Positions 8,913-16,267 of a stretch of DNA of 64,000 nucleotides are shown here, one piece after another. The stretch lies in the NCBI RefSeq assembly GCF_014648695.1, contig NZ_BMRP01000002.1, positions 374,163-438,162 on the forward strand, written 5' to 3'. Below the pieces are notes generated by a model. The model saw only the letters and a program-made list of their open reading frames with translations, ran no database searches and was not told where the DNA came from. A program made the translations under genes and the position numbers. Origin of the DNA: Streptomyces albospinus (GTDB lineage: Bacteria; Actinomycetota; Actinomycetes; Streptomycetales; Streptomycetaceae). The stretch's first letter is position 1. Every line of letters starts with the position of its first letter.

Positions 8913-9690
8913 TCACCCGGTGATGGCGAGGTTGTGCAGGCGGGCGATGCCGAGCATGGCGTGGTGTACGCCGATGCCCTTGAGGCGGCAGTCGCGCAGG
9001 ATCTTCCAGCCCTTCATGCGGGCGAAGGCGTGCTCGACGCGGGCCCGAACCTGCTTGTGGGATCGGTTGTGTTCCTGCTTCCAGTACGGGAGTTCGGCCT
9101 GGCCTTTCGTCCGGCGGCGCGGCTTGACCAGGCCGGTGCCGGGATAGCCGCCGTCCGCGATGGTCGTCGTCTTGCCGACGGCGTCCTTCGCGCCGGATTC
9201 CGCCCATGCTCAGCGGTCGTTGCGGTTGCCGGGCAGCGGCCGGCCGACCGCGACGATGAGACGGGTGCCAGCGTCGATGACGACCTGGTGATTGGTCGAG
9301 TAACGGTAGGTAGTTCTTCGACTGCTCGGCCACCGTGTGGTCGCGGGTAGGTACCAGGGTGCCGTCCACAATGAGCACCGCGTCTTTCGCGAACCGCTGG
9401 CGCGGCTGGATCGCCAGCTTGGGGCCGATGTGGTCGGTGATCCGGTCAGCGGCGGACTTGGAGACGCCGAAGAGCGGGGCAAGCTGACGCAACGTCAGGT
9501 TCGTGCGCCAGTACGCCGCAATCAGCAGCACCCGATTCTCCAACGGAAGGCCCCACGGCCGCCCGCGCCGCGGCTCGTCCGCGATCTGGCGGCGCACCTC
9601 GGTCACCAGCTTGCCGAAGCAGCGCGGGCTCAGCTCGCCACCGCTGTTCGAACCCCAAAGGCCACCAGCACGGCTCCTGCCAGGCGACTC
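8913..9690 (-). mobile_element. IS5-family transposase, broken by a frameshift and a stop
   Basis: The N-terminal part reads LENRVLLIAAYWRTNLTLRQ and FGVSKSAADRITDHIGPKLA, then DAVLIVDGTLVPTRDHTVAE, typical of IS5-type DDE transposases of Streptomyces. Near 9305 the frame shifts; the next frame gives NHQVVIDAGTRLIVAVGRPL and ends at a TGA at 9210-9212. Translation beyond that stop continues the family pattern, with KTTTIADGGYPGTG and VEHAFARMKGWKI, until a TGA at 8913. The DDE residues are all still encoded but spread over a broken gene. I could not define inverted repeats. It has probably truncated the toxin gene to its right. Confidence 0.8.
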
Positions 9691-9768
9691 ATCCACTGTC
9701 GAGATCGAGGCGTGTCGATCGCCTCGCCCGCGGAGGCGATTCACGAATGTCCAGAACAGCAGCCACAC

Positions 9769-10290
9769 CAGCACGACGGCTACATGCGCGATCGCAAGTT
9801 CGACGCCTCCCGCGCGAAGTCCCAATGGGACACCTACGAGTACGTCAATCCGGCCAAGGAGTGGGACGGCCTCGGGCCGCCGTCCGCCGCCAAGGAAGCC
9901 GAACTGTCCAAGCTGACCAAGGCCCCCAGGACACAGCCTGACCGGGTCTGGTGGAGGTGGCTCCAGCAGAAGGACAACTACCCCAGGTTCGAGGACTACC
10001 GGGATGCGAAGTTCATCACGAACTCCGGGAACGACCCCCGCGGCAAGGCCTTCGAACGGAAGGTGATCAAGGATCACGGGCTGGTCGGACCGGACTGGAT
10101 CTGCCAGAAGGAGGTCGAGTTCAAGGACCCCGAGACCGGCGAGACCTACCGGCGCAAGCTCGACGCCTACAACACGCGCACAAAGCAGATCCTGGAGATC
10201 AAGTCCAACGGCAGCCCGGACCGCAGGGAAATCCCCAAGGACCTGGCGTGGGCCAAGGACCCCAACTGGAAGGACAGCCGGTCTGTTTGA
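9769..10290 (+). pseudogene. C-terminal nuclease domain of a polymorphic toxin, N-terminus lost
   Basis: The last about 170 codons of a larger gene. DPRGKAFERKVIKDHGLVGP, then a strand pair ending in KLDAYNTRTKQILEIKSNG, fits a PD-(D/E)xK nuclease core (acidic E in FERK, D of LDAY, ExK in EIK), as in restriction-endonuclease-fold toxin tips of actinobacterial polymorphic toxins. The secretion and repeat parts are missing and the upstream border falls next to the IS5 transposase remnant. Any immunity gene should lie immediately downstream, but the next sequence is an integrase fragment. The nuclease assignment rests on motif spacing only. Confidence 0.55.
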
Positions 10291-10305
10291 TCCGCCGAGC
10301 TGTGC

Positions 10306-10454
10306 GCCGAGCAGATGTGATCCGCAAGGGGGACGGCCTCCAGGTCGTCGTCAAGGACCGTCCAGTACTTTTGCCCGGACGGCAGCACCACGGGAAACGC
10401 CCGCATCAGCAACTCCTGCTTCGAGTCGTACAACAACCCGCCGCAGAGCCACAC
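10306..10454 (-). pseudogene. N-terminal fragment of a tyrosine site-specific integrase
   Basis: A GTG at 10454 opens LLYDSKQELLMRAFPVVLPS then GQKYWTVLDDDLEAVPLADH, which I recognise as the first 45 residues of the large integrases found in Streptomyces mobile elements. After about 10306 the frame becomes the antisense of the toxin fragment. The catalytic domain is absent, so it is inactive, but it documents a past integrative element here. Confidence 0.6.
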
Positions 10455-10806
10455 CCCCCGAGAACGAGTCCCGGAAGGTCAACGAACCTCCATCACCACA
10501 CGTCACAGCACACCCGATCCACACCCGGAGAAAGAGGGTTTCCGCCGGCGCCGTAGCGATGAGTGGGTTCTTGGCAAGATGTACAGGGGCCGATTTGTCG
10601 CGGCGTGCAGCGCAGCTCCGCCGTCACGACCCTGCGGTCGTGAGGCCGGCGGAGCGGTGTCAGCGGCGTCGCGGGTCTACCCGGCTGCGACCCTGGCGCC
10701 ACCGTCCAGCCGCCCCCGCGTCGGTGGTCAGCCGACGTTCGACCCGGGCACGCGAGGGACGACCGCTGACCGGTACCCCGTTGCCCCGCCCGGGAGGACA
10801 TTTGAC
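10455..10806. other. Intergenic with a possible zinc-ribbon scrap
   Basis: On the minus strand at about 10520-10640 a frame reads IGPCTSCQEPTHRYGAGGNP, which looks like part of a small CxxC protein of the sort encoded beside Streptomyces integrases. No complete gene can be drawn. Confidence 0.35.
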
Positions 10807-11268
10807 TCAGAAAAAGGTTTTGTCCCAGCTGTCCGTTCCGATGGCGCGGATGGCATTCTCGAAGCCGTTGGCGATCCGCTGAATCCCGGCGTCGCCGGAG
10901 ATGAAAATGTCATCATTGTCGGCCAGTAGCACAACGTCTTCGGTATCCCAGGCCGTACCGATCAGCACGACGGGCTGGCCGATGCGCTTTGCGTCGATGC
11001 GAACGTTCCTGGGGAGGGCGTGCGTTGCCTCCAGGGTCCTCTCTACGGAGGTCGTGAGTTCAACTTCGCGCTGCCGCCACGGCCAGATCACGGTGAGTTC
11101 GCCGTAGTCGGCCAGGAAGTCCCGCAGGCGAGAGCTGACTTCGTAGCCTTCTTCGGCGTATCGGCGGCAGGCGACCTCGACGTCCAGCGGACCGGCCTCA
11201 ATGCGTGCCTCTCCCGCAACGGCAGCGCGCAGCCGCTGAACCGCTGGACGGTCAGGGGTGTTGTTCAT
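10807..11268 (-). CDS. SUKH-3-like immunity protein
   Basis: A 153-residue acidic protein. It shows the SUKH-fold pattern: an N-terminal helical part with CRRYAEEGYEVSSRLRDFLA then YGELTVIW, a central part ending QPVVLIGTAWDTEDVVLLAD, then DNDDIFISGDAGIQRIANGF and a C-terminal helix. SUKH-3 family members protect cells against deaminase and nuclease toxin tips. The ATG at 11268 overlaps the stop of the upstream deaminase fragment as ATGA, exactly the toxin-immunity arrangement, so this gene has outlived its own toxin. It may now serve against toxins from neighbours. Cytoplasmic. Confidence 0.75.
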   Translation of the reverse strand: MNNTPDRPAVQRLRAAVAGEARIEAGPLDVEVACRRYAEEGYEVSSRLRDFLADYGELTVIWPWRQREVELTTSVERTLEATHALPRNVRIDAKRIGQPVVLIGTAWDTEDVVLLADNDDIFISGDAGIQRIANGFENAIRAIGTDSWDKTFF

Positions 11269-11459
11269 CCTGTCAGGACCTCTCCTCCGAAGCCGGGCAC
11301 CCACGTCTTGCAGTTGTCACACATGGGGAATTTCTTTCCCTTTGTGTTGATGGTCACCAGGTCGATGTTCTTCGGGTCTGCGCCATCCTTGATCGCGTTG
11401 GTGAACATTCGTGGTTCACCGCAGACGTTCGCCGGACGGCCATCTTTTGTATCCGAGGT
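11265..11459 (-). pseudogene. C-terminal remnant of a deaminase toxin (YwqJ-like)
   Basis: The last 64 codons read GRPANVCGEPRMFTNAIKDG then ADPKNIDLVTINTKGKKFPM and CDNCKTW. The PMCDNC phrase is the second zinc-binding motif (CxxC) of nucleic-acid deaminase toxins. The first motif and everything N-terminal are missing, and the upstream DNA belongs to the winged-helix gene's 3' side. A few codons upstream (HTECS) may be the decayed first motif. It ends in an ATGA overlap with the immunity gene. Confidence 0.65.
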
Positions 11460-11622
11460 GGCTGCGCAGCTCTGCCGGCACGAGCTACGCGGCGGAGTCG
11501 CGATGGGTGATCCCACGACGTTGGAGATGCTGCACTCCGTGTGGGAGCGTTGGCGCCCCGGCAGAAGCACATGACGTGCGGGATGCACCTCCGGCCGCTC
11601 CAGGCGCCCGGGGGACGTCTTC

Positions 11623-11964
11623 TTAGTCGCCGACCGAAGAGTCCACGGATGCGCCCCATGCGGCCGCGTCGGCCGCGATCGCCTGCAACGCGGACAGGTG
11701 GTCGGTGAGAGCAGTCCTGCCCGCAGCACTCAGGCGAAGCCACGTCCTGGGCCGCTTCCCGACGTAGCCCTTACGCACCTTGATGTACGAGGCCGACTCA
11801 AGGACCGCGGCCACCTTGCTCAGCGCGGACTGGGATACCGCGCACCCCTCCTGGACGGCACGGAACTCCGCCTCCGCGCAGCCCGAGAGAAACGCCATCA
11901 CTGCGAGCCGGGTGGGGTGATGAATCAGTTCGTTGAGCGCGGGAGGGCGTGGACCGGTGCTCAT
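11623..11964 (-). CDS. Winged-helix transcriptional regulator (MarR-like), copy 2
   Basis: A 113-residue paralogue of the regulator at 4215-4589. HPTRLAVMAFLSGCAEAEFR, a recognition helix near VSQSALSKVAAVLESASYI and the basic wing KVRKGYVGKRPRTWLRLS line up without gaps. The ATG at 11964 overlaps the upstream membrane gene as ATGA. Because the operon is divergent from an ABC exporter, this regulator probably controls both promoters in the 12429-12650 space. Ligand unknown. Confidence 0.8.
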   Translation of the reverse strand: MSTGPRPPALNELIHHPTRLAVMAFLSGCAEAEFRAVQEGCAVSQSALSKVAAVLESASYIKVRKGYVGKRPRTWLRLSAAGRTALTDHLSALQAIAADAAAWGASVDSSVGD

Positions 11965-12428
11965 GCGGCGCCCGTCATGGAGCGCTCCCGGTGCAGCAGC
12001 AGCCAGTTCACCAGACCACCGCTGACACCCGTGGTGATGAACAGGCCGGCCAGCCCGAAGGCGAGGCACAGCACGGCGGCCGGAGCGAGCGGAACCAGGT
12101 ACGCCGTCGTGAGAAGTCGCCCACTGATGAACCGAGGGACGGTCTGGATGATTCCGGGGCGGCGTTCGATCCGCTGGGCGAGGGCGCACTGGACGACCAG
12201 CAGTACGGCGCCCGCGAGTTGGCAGCCTGCTGTCAGCTGCCAGGGGGCGGTGGTGACGACCCACTGGAGACCGATCAGTGTGAACCCGGCTGCGAACAAG
12301 AGGCCGTTGGCGGCCGGATACCACGACGGCAGCGGGCGGGGCCGTTGGGCGGCTGCTGTACGGGCCGTCTCGGCGATGCGCAGTGCCGCTGCGGCCCTGG
12401 CAGCGCTGGTCGCGGGTGTGTCATCCAT
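11961..12428 (-). CDS. Small integral membrane protein, partner of regulator copy 2
   Basis: A 155-residue protein with a charged, Ala/Arg-rich N-terminal 40 residues and about four membrane segments: PAANGLLFAAGFTLIGLQWV, QLTAGCQLAGAVLLVVQCAL, LLTTAYLVPLAPAAVLCLAF and one near FITTGVSGGLVNWLLL. The ATG at 12428 follows GGAGG at good distance; a longer frame to 12497 lacks a ribosome binding site. Same operon design as 4586-5005. No known enzyme or transporter signature. Confidence 0.7.
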   Translation of the reverse strand: MDDTPATSAARAAAALRIAETARTAAAQRPRPLPSWYPAANGLLFAAGFTLIGLQWVVTTAPWQLTAGCQLAGAVLLVVQCALAQRIERRPGIIQTVPRFISGRLLTTAYLVPLAPAAVLCLAFGLAGLFITTGVSGGLVNWLLLHRERSMTGAA

Positions 12429-12490
12429 CGGTAAACCTCCAAAAGACCAGTACAACACGTCATTTGAGATAGTGGCATTTACATTCCCAG

Positions 12491-12504
12491 CTGGCAAGTA
12501 CTAG
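12491..12504 (-). promoter_or_regulatory. Possible operator shared with the paralogous operon
   Basis: CTGGCAAGTACTAG lies upstream of the regulator/membrane operon and matches CTGACAAGTACT at 5067. The region between 12429 and 12650 is also the promoter space of the divergent ABC transporter. Confidence 0.4.
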
Positions 12505-12650
12505 CGTGGCAGGCATGCTGGCCGGTGCGGAGAGCACGGCCGGGCGCGCCCACAGCCGCGCCGTTACACAAGACCGCAAGCGCAATGGGGGGAGATGCCT
12601 GTGTTCAACGGGTTGAGCAAGGGGACCGACGACAGGCTGGTGGAGGGGAC

Positions 12651-13592
12651 ATGACGGTGACTGCGGACGCCGTTCGGATGACCGACGGCACGACGTACGA
12701 CCTCGCGATACGCACCACCGGACTGCGTATGCGGTACGGACAGCGGGATGTTCTCGACGGGATGGACCTCGAGGTACGCCGGGGGGAGCTGTTCGCGCTG
12801 CTCGGTCCCAACGGAGCCGGCAAGAGCACCACGATCGAGATCCTCGAGGGCTACCGACGCCGTTCCGCAGGCGACGTCGAGGTGCTCGGGAGGGATCCCG
12901 AGCGGGGCGACCCCTCTTGGCGGGCGCGCATCGGCATCGTGCTCCAGTCCAGTCGGGATCACGGCCGCTGGCAGGTCGGGGACATGCTCGACCACTTCGC
13001 CCGGCATTACGCCGACCCCTTCGACGCAGCCGAGCTGATGGAGCGGGTGGGACTCACGGCACAGGCATATCAGCCGCTGAGCACGCTCTCCGGCGGCCAG
13101 CGCCGGCGGCTCGACGTCGCCATGGGCATCGTCGGCCGCCCCGAGCTGGTCTTCCTGGACGAGCCGACAACCGGCTTCGATCCCGAGGCACGCCGCGACT
13201 TCCACGAGCTGATCGCGGAACTGCGCAACGAACGCGGCATGACCATCGTGCTCACCACACACGACATGACCGAGGCTCAGCAGCTCGCCGATCGCATCGG
13301 CATCCTCCAGTCCGGTCGCCTCACCGCACTCGGCACGCTTGAGGAACTCGCGGCGGCGGCCAGCGCCCGGTCCGAGGTCCGCTGGACGGACGAGGACGGA
13401 GTGACACAACGGCTGCTCACCGCGGACCCGTCACAGACCCTCTGGGAGCTGCACCAGCAGTTCAACGGCCCTATTCCCGGAATCGAGGTACGGCGTCCAA
13501 CCCTTGAGGACACCTACCTCGGCATGGTCGGCACCGACCTTCCCGAAGGGTCCGAAACCGACCTCACCGCCGCCCGTACGGAGACATCGTGA
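12651..13592 (+). CDS. ABC transporter ATP-binding protein (ABC-2 / DrrA type)
   Basis: A 313-residue ATPase that powers an ABC-2 type exporter at the inner face of the membrane. Walker A is GPNGAGKST (about 55-63), the signature is LSGGQRRRLDVA (about 145), Walker B is LVFLDEPTTGFD and the switch His is in TTHDMTE. The C-terminal extension with RRPTLEDTYLGMVG is typical of the drug-exporter (DrrA-like) group. The ATG at 12651 follows GGTGGAGGGGAC; an upstream extension in frame is unlikely. It overlaps the permease gene by four bases. Substrate unknown; a xenobiotic or an endogenous metabolite controlled by the divergent winged-helix regulator is likely. Confidence 0.9.
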   Translation: MTVTADAVRMTDGTTYDLAIRTTGLRMRYGQRDVLDGMDLEVRRGELFALLGPNGAGKSTTIEILEGYRRRSAGDVEVLGRDPERGDPSWRARIGIVLQSSRDHGRWQVGDMLDHFARHYADPFDAAELMERVGLTAQAYQPLSTLSGGQRRRLDVAMGIVGRPELVFLDEPTTGFDPEARRDFHELIAELRNERGMTIVLTTHDMTEAQQLADRIGILQSGRLTALGTLEELAAAASARSEVRWTDEDGVTQRLLTADPSQTLWELHQQFNGPIPGIEVRRPTLEDTYLGMVGTDLPEGSETDLTAARTETS

Positions 13593-14422
13593 ACGCATTC
13601 CGCCTCGGCCTGCACCGCGGCGCCATCGAGCTGCGCCAGGTCCTGCGCACCCGCAAGGACCTCTACGCGTATCTGACGACTCCCGTGGTCTTCCTGGGTA
13701 TCGGCTACTGGCGGGCCGGAGGACACAAGGGCGAGATGACCCAGCTGTCCCTGGCCGGCGGCATCGCCTCGACCATCGTCATGTTCGGCCTGATGACGGT
13801 GCCGCAGTTTCTCTTCGGCGACCGGGAGGACGGGACACTGCTGCGACTGCGTGGCATACCCGGAGCGATGACGTCCTACCTGACGGGCAAAACACTCTTC
13901 GTCCTGGTCAACTTGATTGCCTCGGTTGTGTTGCTGATCGTCGGCGGCGCGACGTTGCTGGGAGCCGATCTCCCGAGCGGTCCGGGGCAGTGGCTCACTC
14001 TGTGCTGGGTGGTACTCCTGGGCATCGCTGCCGTGGTGCCGATGGGCGCGGCCATCGGAGCGGTGCTTCCTGCGGCGCGGGAGGCCCTGGCTCTCTACAT
14101 GCTTCCCGTCATGGGCCTGATGTTCATCTCTGGCGCCTTCGCGCCGCTGCGGAACCTGCCGTCATGGGTGCAGGACTTCGCGTCGGTGTTCCCGCTGCGG
14201 TGGATTGCCCAGGGGGTCCGTTCCGCATTGCTTCCTGACGCCGCAAAGGTCTTGGAGCCGACAGGTAGTTGGCAGCTCTTGTCCATGATGGGGGTACTGG
14301 CCATCTGGGTAGTTCTGGGATTTCTCCTGGCTCCCCAGTTGCTGCGCCGGATGACCAGCCGCGAGTCCGGCAGCCGACTCTCGGAACGCGAGCAGAAGCG
14401 TGTGGCCAAAACGGCCTACTGA
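13589..14422 (+). CDS. ABC-2 type transporter permease
   Basis: A 277-residue membrane protein with six predicted helices, including LAGGIASTIVMFGLMTV, FVLVNLIASVVLLIVGGATL and LTLCWVVLLGIAAVVPMGAA. The phrase MFISGAFAPLRNLPSWVQDF followed by FPLRWIAQGVRSALLP is the ABC-2 family signature before the last helix. Starts with GTG at 13589 inside the ATPase stop (GTGA-type overlap). It works as the membrane half of the exporter above. A perfect 14-bp hairpin follows. Confidence 0.9.
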   Translation: MNAFRLGLHRGAIELRQVLRTRKDLYAYLTTPVVFLGIGYWRAGGHKGEMTQLSLAGGIASTIVMFGLMTVPQFLFGDREDGTLLRLRGIPGAMTSYLTGKTLFVLVNLIASVVLLIVGGATLLGADLPSGPGQWLTLCWVVLLGIAAVVPMGAAIGAVLPAAREALALYMLPVMGLMFISGAFAPLRNLPSWVQDFASVFPLRWIAQGVRSALLPDAAKVLEPTGSWQLLSMMGVLAIWVVLGFLLAPQLLRRMTSRESGSRLSEREQKRVAKTAY

Positions 14423-14432
14423 TGCAGCGGGC

Positions 14433-14464
14433 GGGCCTGCACAGGCTATTGCCTGTGCAGGCCC
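14433..14464. terminator. Bidirectional hairpin terminator
   Basis: Arms 14433-14446 and 14451-14464 pair perfectly over 14 bp with a four-base TATT loop. It sits between the stop of the permease and the stop of the convergent regulator. Confidence 0.85.
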
Positions 14465-14478
14465 ACCCCGGGACCCCG

Positions 14479-15183
14479 TCAAGCGCTGATGTACTGCCGT
14501 GCTATGAGTGCGGCTTCGGTTCGACTCGTCACGCCGAGGCGTTCGTAGAGGTCAGCCACGCGCCGATGGAACGTCCGAAGCGAGACGCCCAATTCACGCG
14601 CCCGGGCGAGGTCCTTTCCCGGCTTGAGAATGAGGGCCAGCAGCTCTTGGTCGGCGGGTGCCAGACGGAGACGCTCCTCCGTGAGCTGCCCGAGTCCGGT
14701 GGCCTGTTCCCACGCCTGCGAAAAGAGACCCCGCACCACCACCAGATCGGACTCCTTCGTGATCACGGCGCCGCCCTCAGGGTCTTCCGGGTTCGTGTAA
14801 AGGAGGGCTGAACGGTTGTCGCAGATCAGCAGGTTGCTCTTGAGGTCTGCCGCGATTCTGATCTCTGCTCCGGCCGCGCTGATCTGGCGGATGTATGCGC
14901 GAGTCGAAGCATCATCCAGCGCGGCGGAGTCAAACAGATAGCGTATTGCCACACGCCGTCGGAGCCAACGGAACGTCAGGTATTCATGAAGCTCAAGGCG
15001 ATCCGGAGTCAGCCGGTCCAGCCGGAGGGCAGCAAGTACTTCATGATGGGTGGCGAAGGCCAGGTCCTCGATCTGTTCGCGTATTTCCTCCGGGCTGCTC
15101 AAGCGGCGTATGTGGACGCCACCTTGGCATCTTTCCGCTGATGCCGTATCGATATCACCAAGAAAAGGTTCCACGTTAAACAT
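14479..15183 (-). CDS. LuxR-type transcriptional regulator with TrmB-like N-terminal domain
   Basis: A 234-residue regulator. The C-terminal 65 residues form a LuxR-type helix-turn-helix (ADQELLALILKPGKDLARAR, recognition region LGVSLRTFHRRVADLYERLG, then SRTEAALIARQ). The N-terminal two thirds, with EQIEDLAFATHHEVLAALRL and a phospholipase-D/TrmB-like sensor stretch (RYLFDSAALDD, AAGAEIRIAADLKSNLLICD), are as in Streptomyces helix-turn-helix proteins associated with secondary metabolism. Start is uncertain: ATG 15183 follows GGGGGG closely; a GTG four codons in or ATG 15213 are alternatives. Three repeats upstream may be its operator. Confidence 0.8.
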   Translation of the reverse strand: MFNVEPFLGDIDTASAERCQGGVHIRRLSSPEEIREQIEDLAFATHHEVLAALRLDRLTPDRLELHEYLTFRWLRRRVAIRYLFDSAALDDASTRAYIRQISAAGAEIRIAADLKSNLLICDNRSALLYTNPEDPEGGAVITKESDLVVVRGLFSQAWEQATGLGQLTEERLRLAPADQELLALILKPGKDLARARELGVSLRTFHRRVADLYERLGVTSRTEAALIARQYISA

Positions 15184-15245
15184 TTCCCCCCGAGGTCCAC
15201 TGGACCCTTGCATGCGACTCAGCCCGATCAGGACCCACCCGCTCT

Positions 15246-15320
15246 AACGCAATGAGCCGGAATCGCCCCCCTCGATCACAACGAGTCGGAAAACAGTCTC
15301 CCCGATCATAATGAGTCGGA
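15246..15320. repeat. Three direct repeats at 29-30 base spacing
   Basis: Copies at 15246-15261, 15275-15290 and 15305-15320 share the ending AATGAGTCGGA with minor changes. The spacing is close to three helical turns, so one protein could bind all from one face. They lie upstream of the LuxR-type gene. Confidence 0.5.
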
Positions 15321-15483
15321 CATGACCATTCCACCGTGATCGCCTGAACTTCGCAGGTATATACCAAGAGTAACCCTCAGCGTCACAGGCGAAAATGCGC
15401 CATGTATTGCCGTGCTTGAGCTGGAACGATTGAAAGGTCGGCATCATGCCGGGTACTCGCCTCAAATGAAAGGGTTTCCGTCA

Positions 15484-15795
15484 GTGATCTACTTGCCGCT
15501 ACCGAACCGTCCGTCACCCCCCGACCTCGAGCCCATCAGAAGCGCCATCCAGGATGCACTCAATGATGCCGATGAGTCGGAACGTCCTGGTTTGCGAAGG
15601 GCGCTCGACATTGTGGACGAGTTCATCTCCGCCGACCGGTCCCCTGCCACGGAAGAGTGGGCTCGGAAGGCGCTTGCCGTTGCCGGAGTCGATCCAAAAG
15701 CCAAGGAGATCAAGGCAATTCAAGCGCTCCGGGCCGCGCGGCCGGGCCTGGGGATGAAGGCGGCAACTACCCTGGTCCGGTCTCTGAGGTCGTAG
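15484..15795 (+). CDS. Hypothetical protein with L7/L12-C-terminal-like tail
   Basis: About 103 residues from a GTG at 15484, preceded by AAAGGG at suitable distance; ATG 15466 and GTG 15412 in the same frame are alternatives. The middle is acidic and helical (IRSAIQDALNDADESERPGL). The last 30 residues, KEIKAIQALRAARPGLGMKA then ATTLVRSL, resemble the C-terminal domain of ribosomal protein L7/L12 (pattern IKxIRxxTGLGLKEAKxLV), a fold also found in small actinobacterial stand-alone proteins. Function unknown. Confidence 0.5.
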   Translation: MIYLPLPNRPSPPDLEPIRSAIQDALNDADESERPGLRRALDIVDEFISADRSPATEEWARKALAVAGVDPKAKEIKAIQALRAARPGLGMKAATTLVRSLRS

Positions 15796-15841
15796 ACCGC
15801 GACCGGCACGGAGCCGGTGTCTCTGGCGCTTGCGGGTTTTC

Positions 15842-16195
15842 CTACAGGGGAGGGGCGCCGGCGGGTCCTCCCTGATCGCGATCCTCAGAGACCAGAGCGC
15901 CGGCGCTCGGCCGCTCGCACTCGACTCGGGGCTGATTGCCGCTGGCGTGGCAGCAGTTCGCCCCTCCACCGGGCAACAGTGCGGTGCGAGGGTCGCGGTG
16001 CAACAGGACACATGCTGCCAACAGGATTCGCTGAGGAACCGTCCGATCGTCGATGCCGAGCAGCAAGGCAGCAACGACGGCGCCGGCAAGGAACAGCAAA
16101 CCGACCACTGCAATCACGGGCGGGTGGCCGAAGCCGACGACCAGGCTGGCGGTCAAAGCTGCGGGTCGGACATTCAGTACGCGGCGTTCGCTCAT
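15842..16195 (-). CDS. Small hypothetical membrane protein
   Basis: A 117-residue frame starting MSERRVLNVRPAALTASLVV, with one or two hydrophobic segments (PPVIAVVGLLFLAGAVVAAL). The second half is charged and possibly disordered. It is divergent from the helix-turn-helix gene at 16268 and resembles the small membrane proteins of Streptomyces mobile elements, without a match I can name. Confidence 0.4.
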   Translation of the reverse strand: MSERRVLNVRPAALTASLVVGFGHPPVIAVVGLLFLAGAVVAALLLGIDDRTVPQRILLAACVLLHRDPRTALLPGGGANCCHASGNQPRVECERPSAGALVSEDRDQGGPAGAPPL

Positions 16196-16267
16196 GCATC
16201 CAGGTTGGCAATCCGGTGTCCTCAAACTCCTACATGATCACGGGTACATGCTGTTGGCTTGCTGAAC

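Noticed and set aside
15246..15320. CRISPR array
   Set aside because: Only three short degenerate repeats, spacing too small for spacers, and no cas genes in the window.
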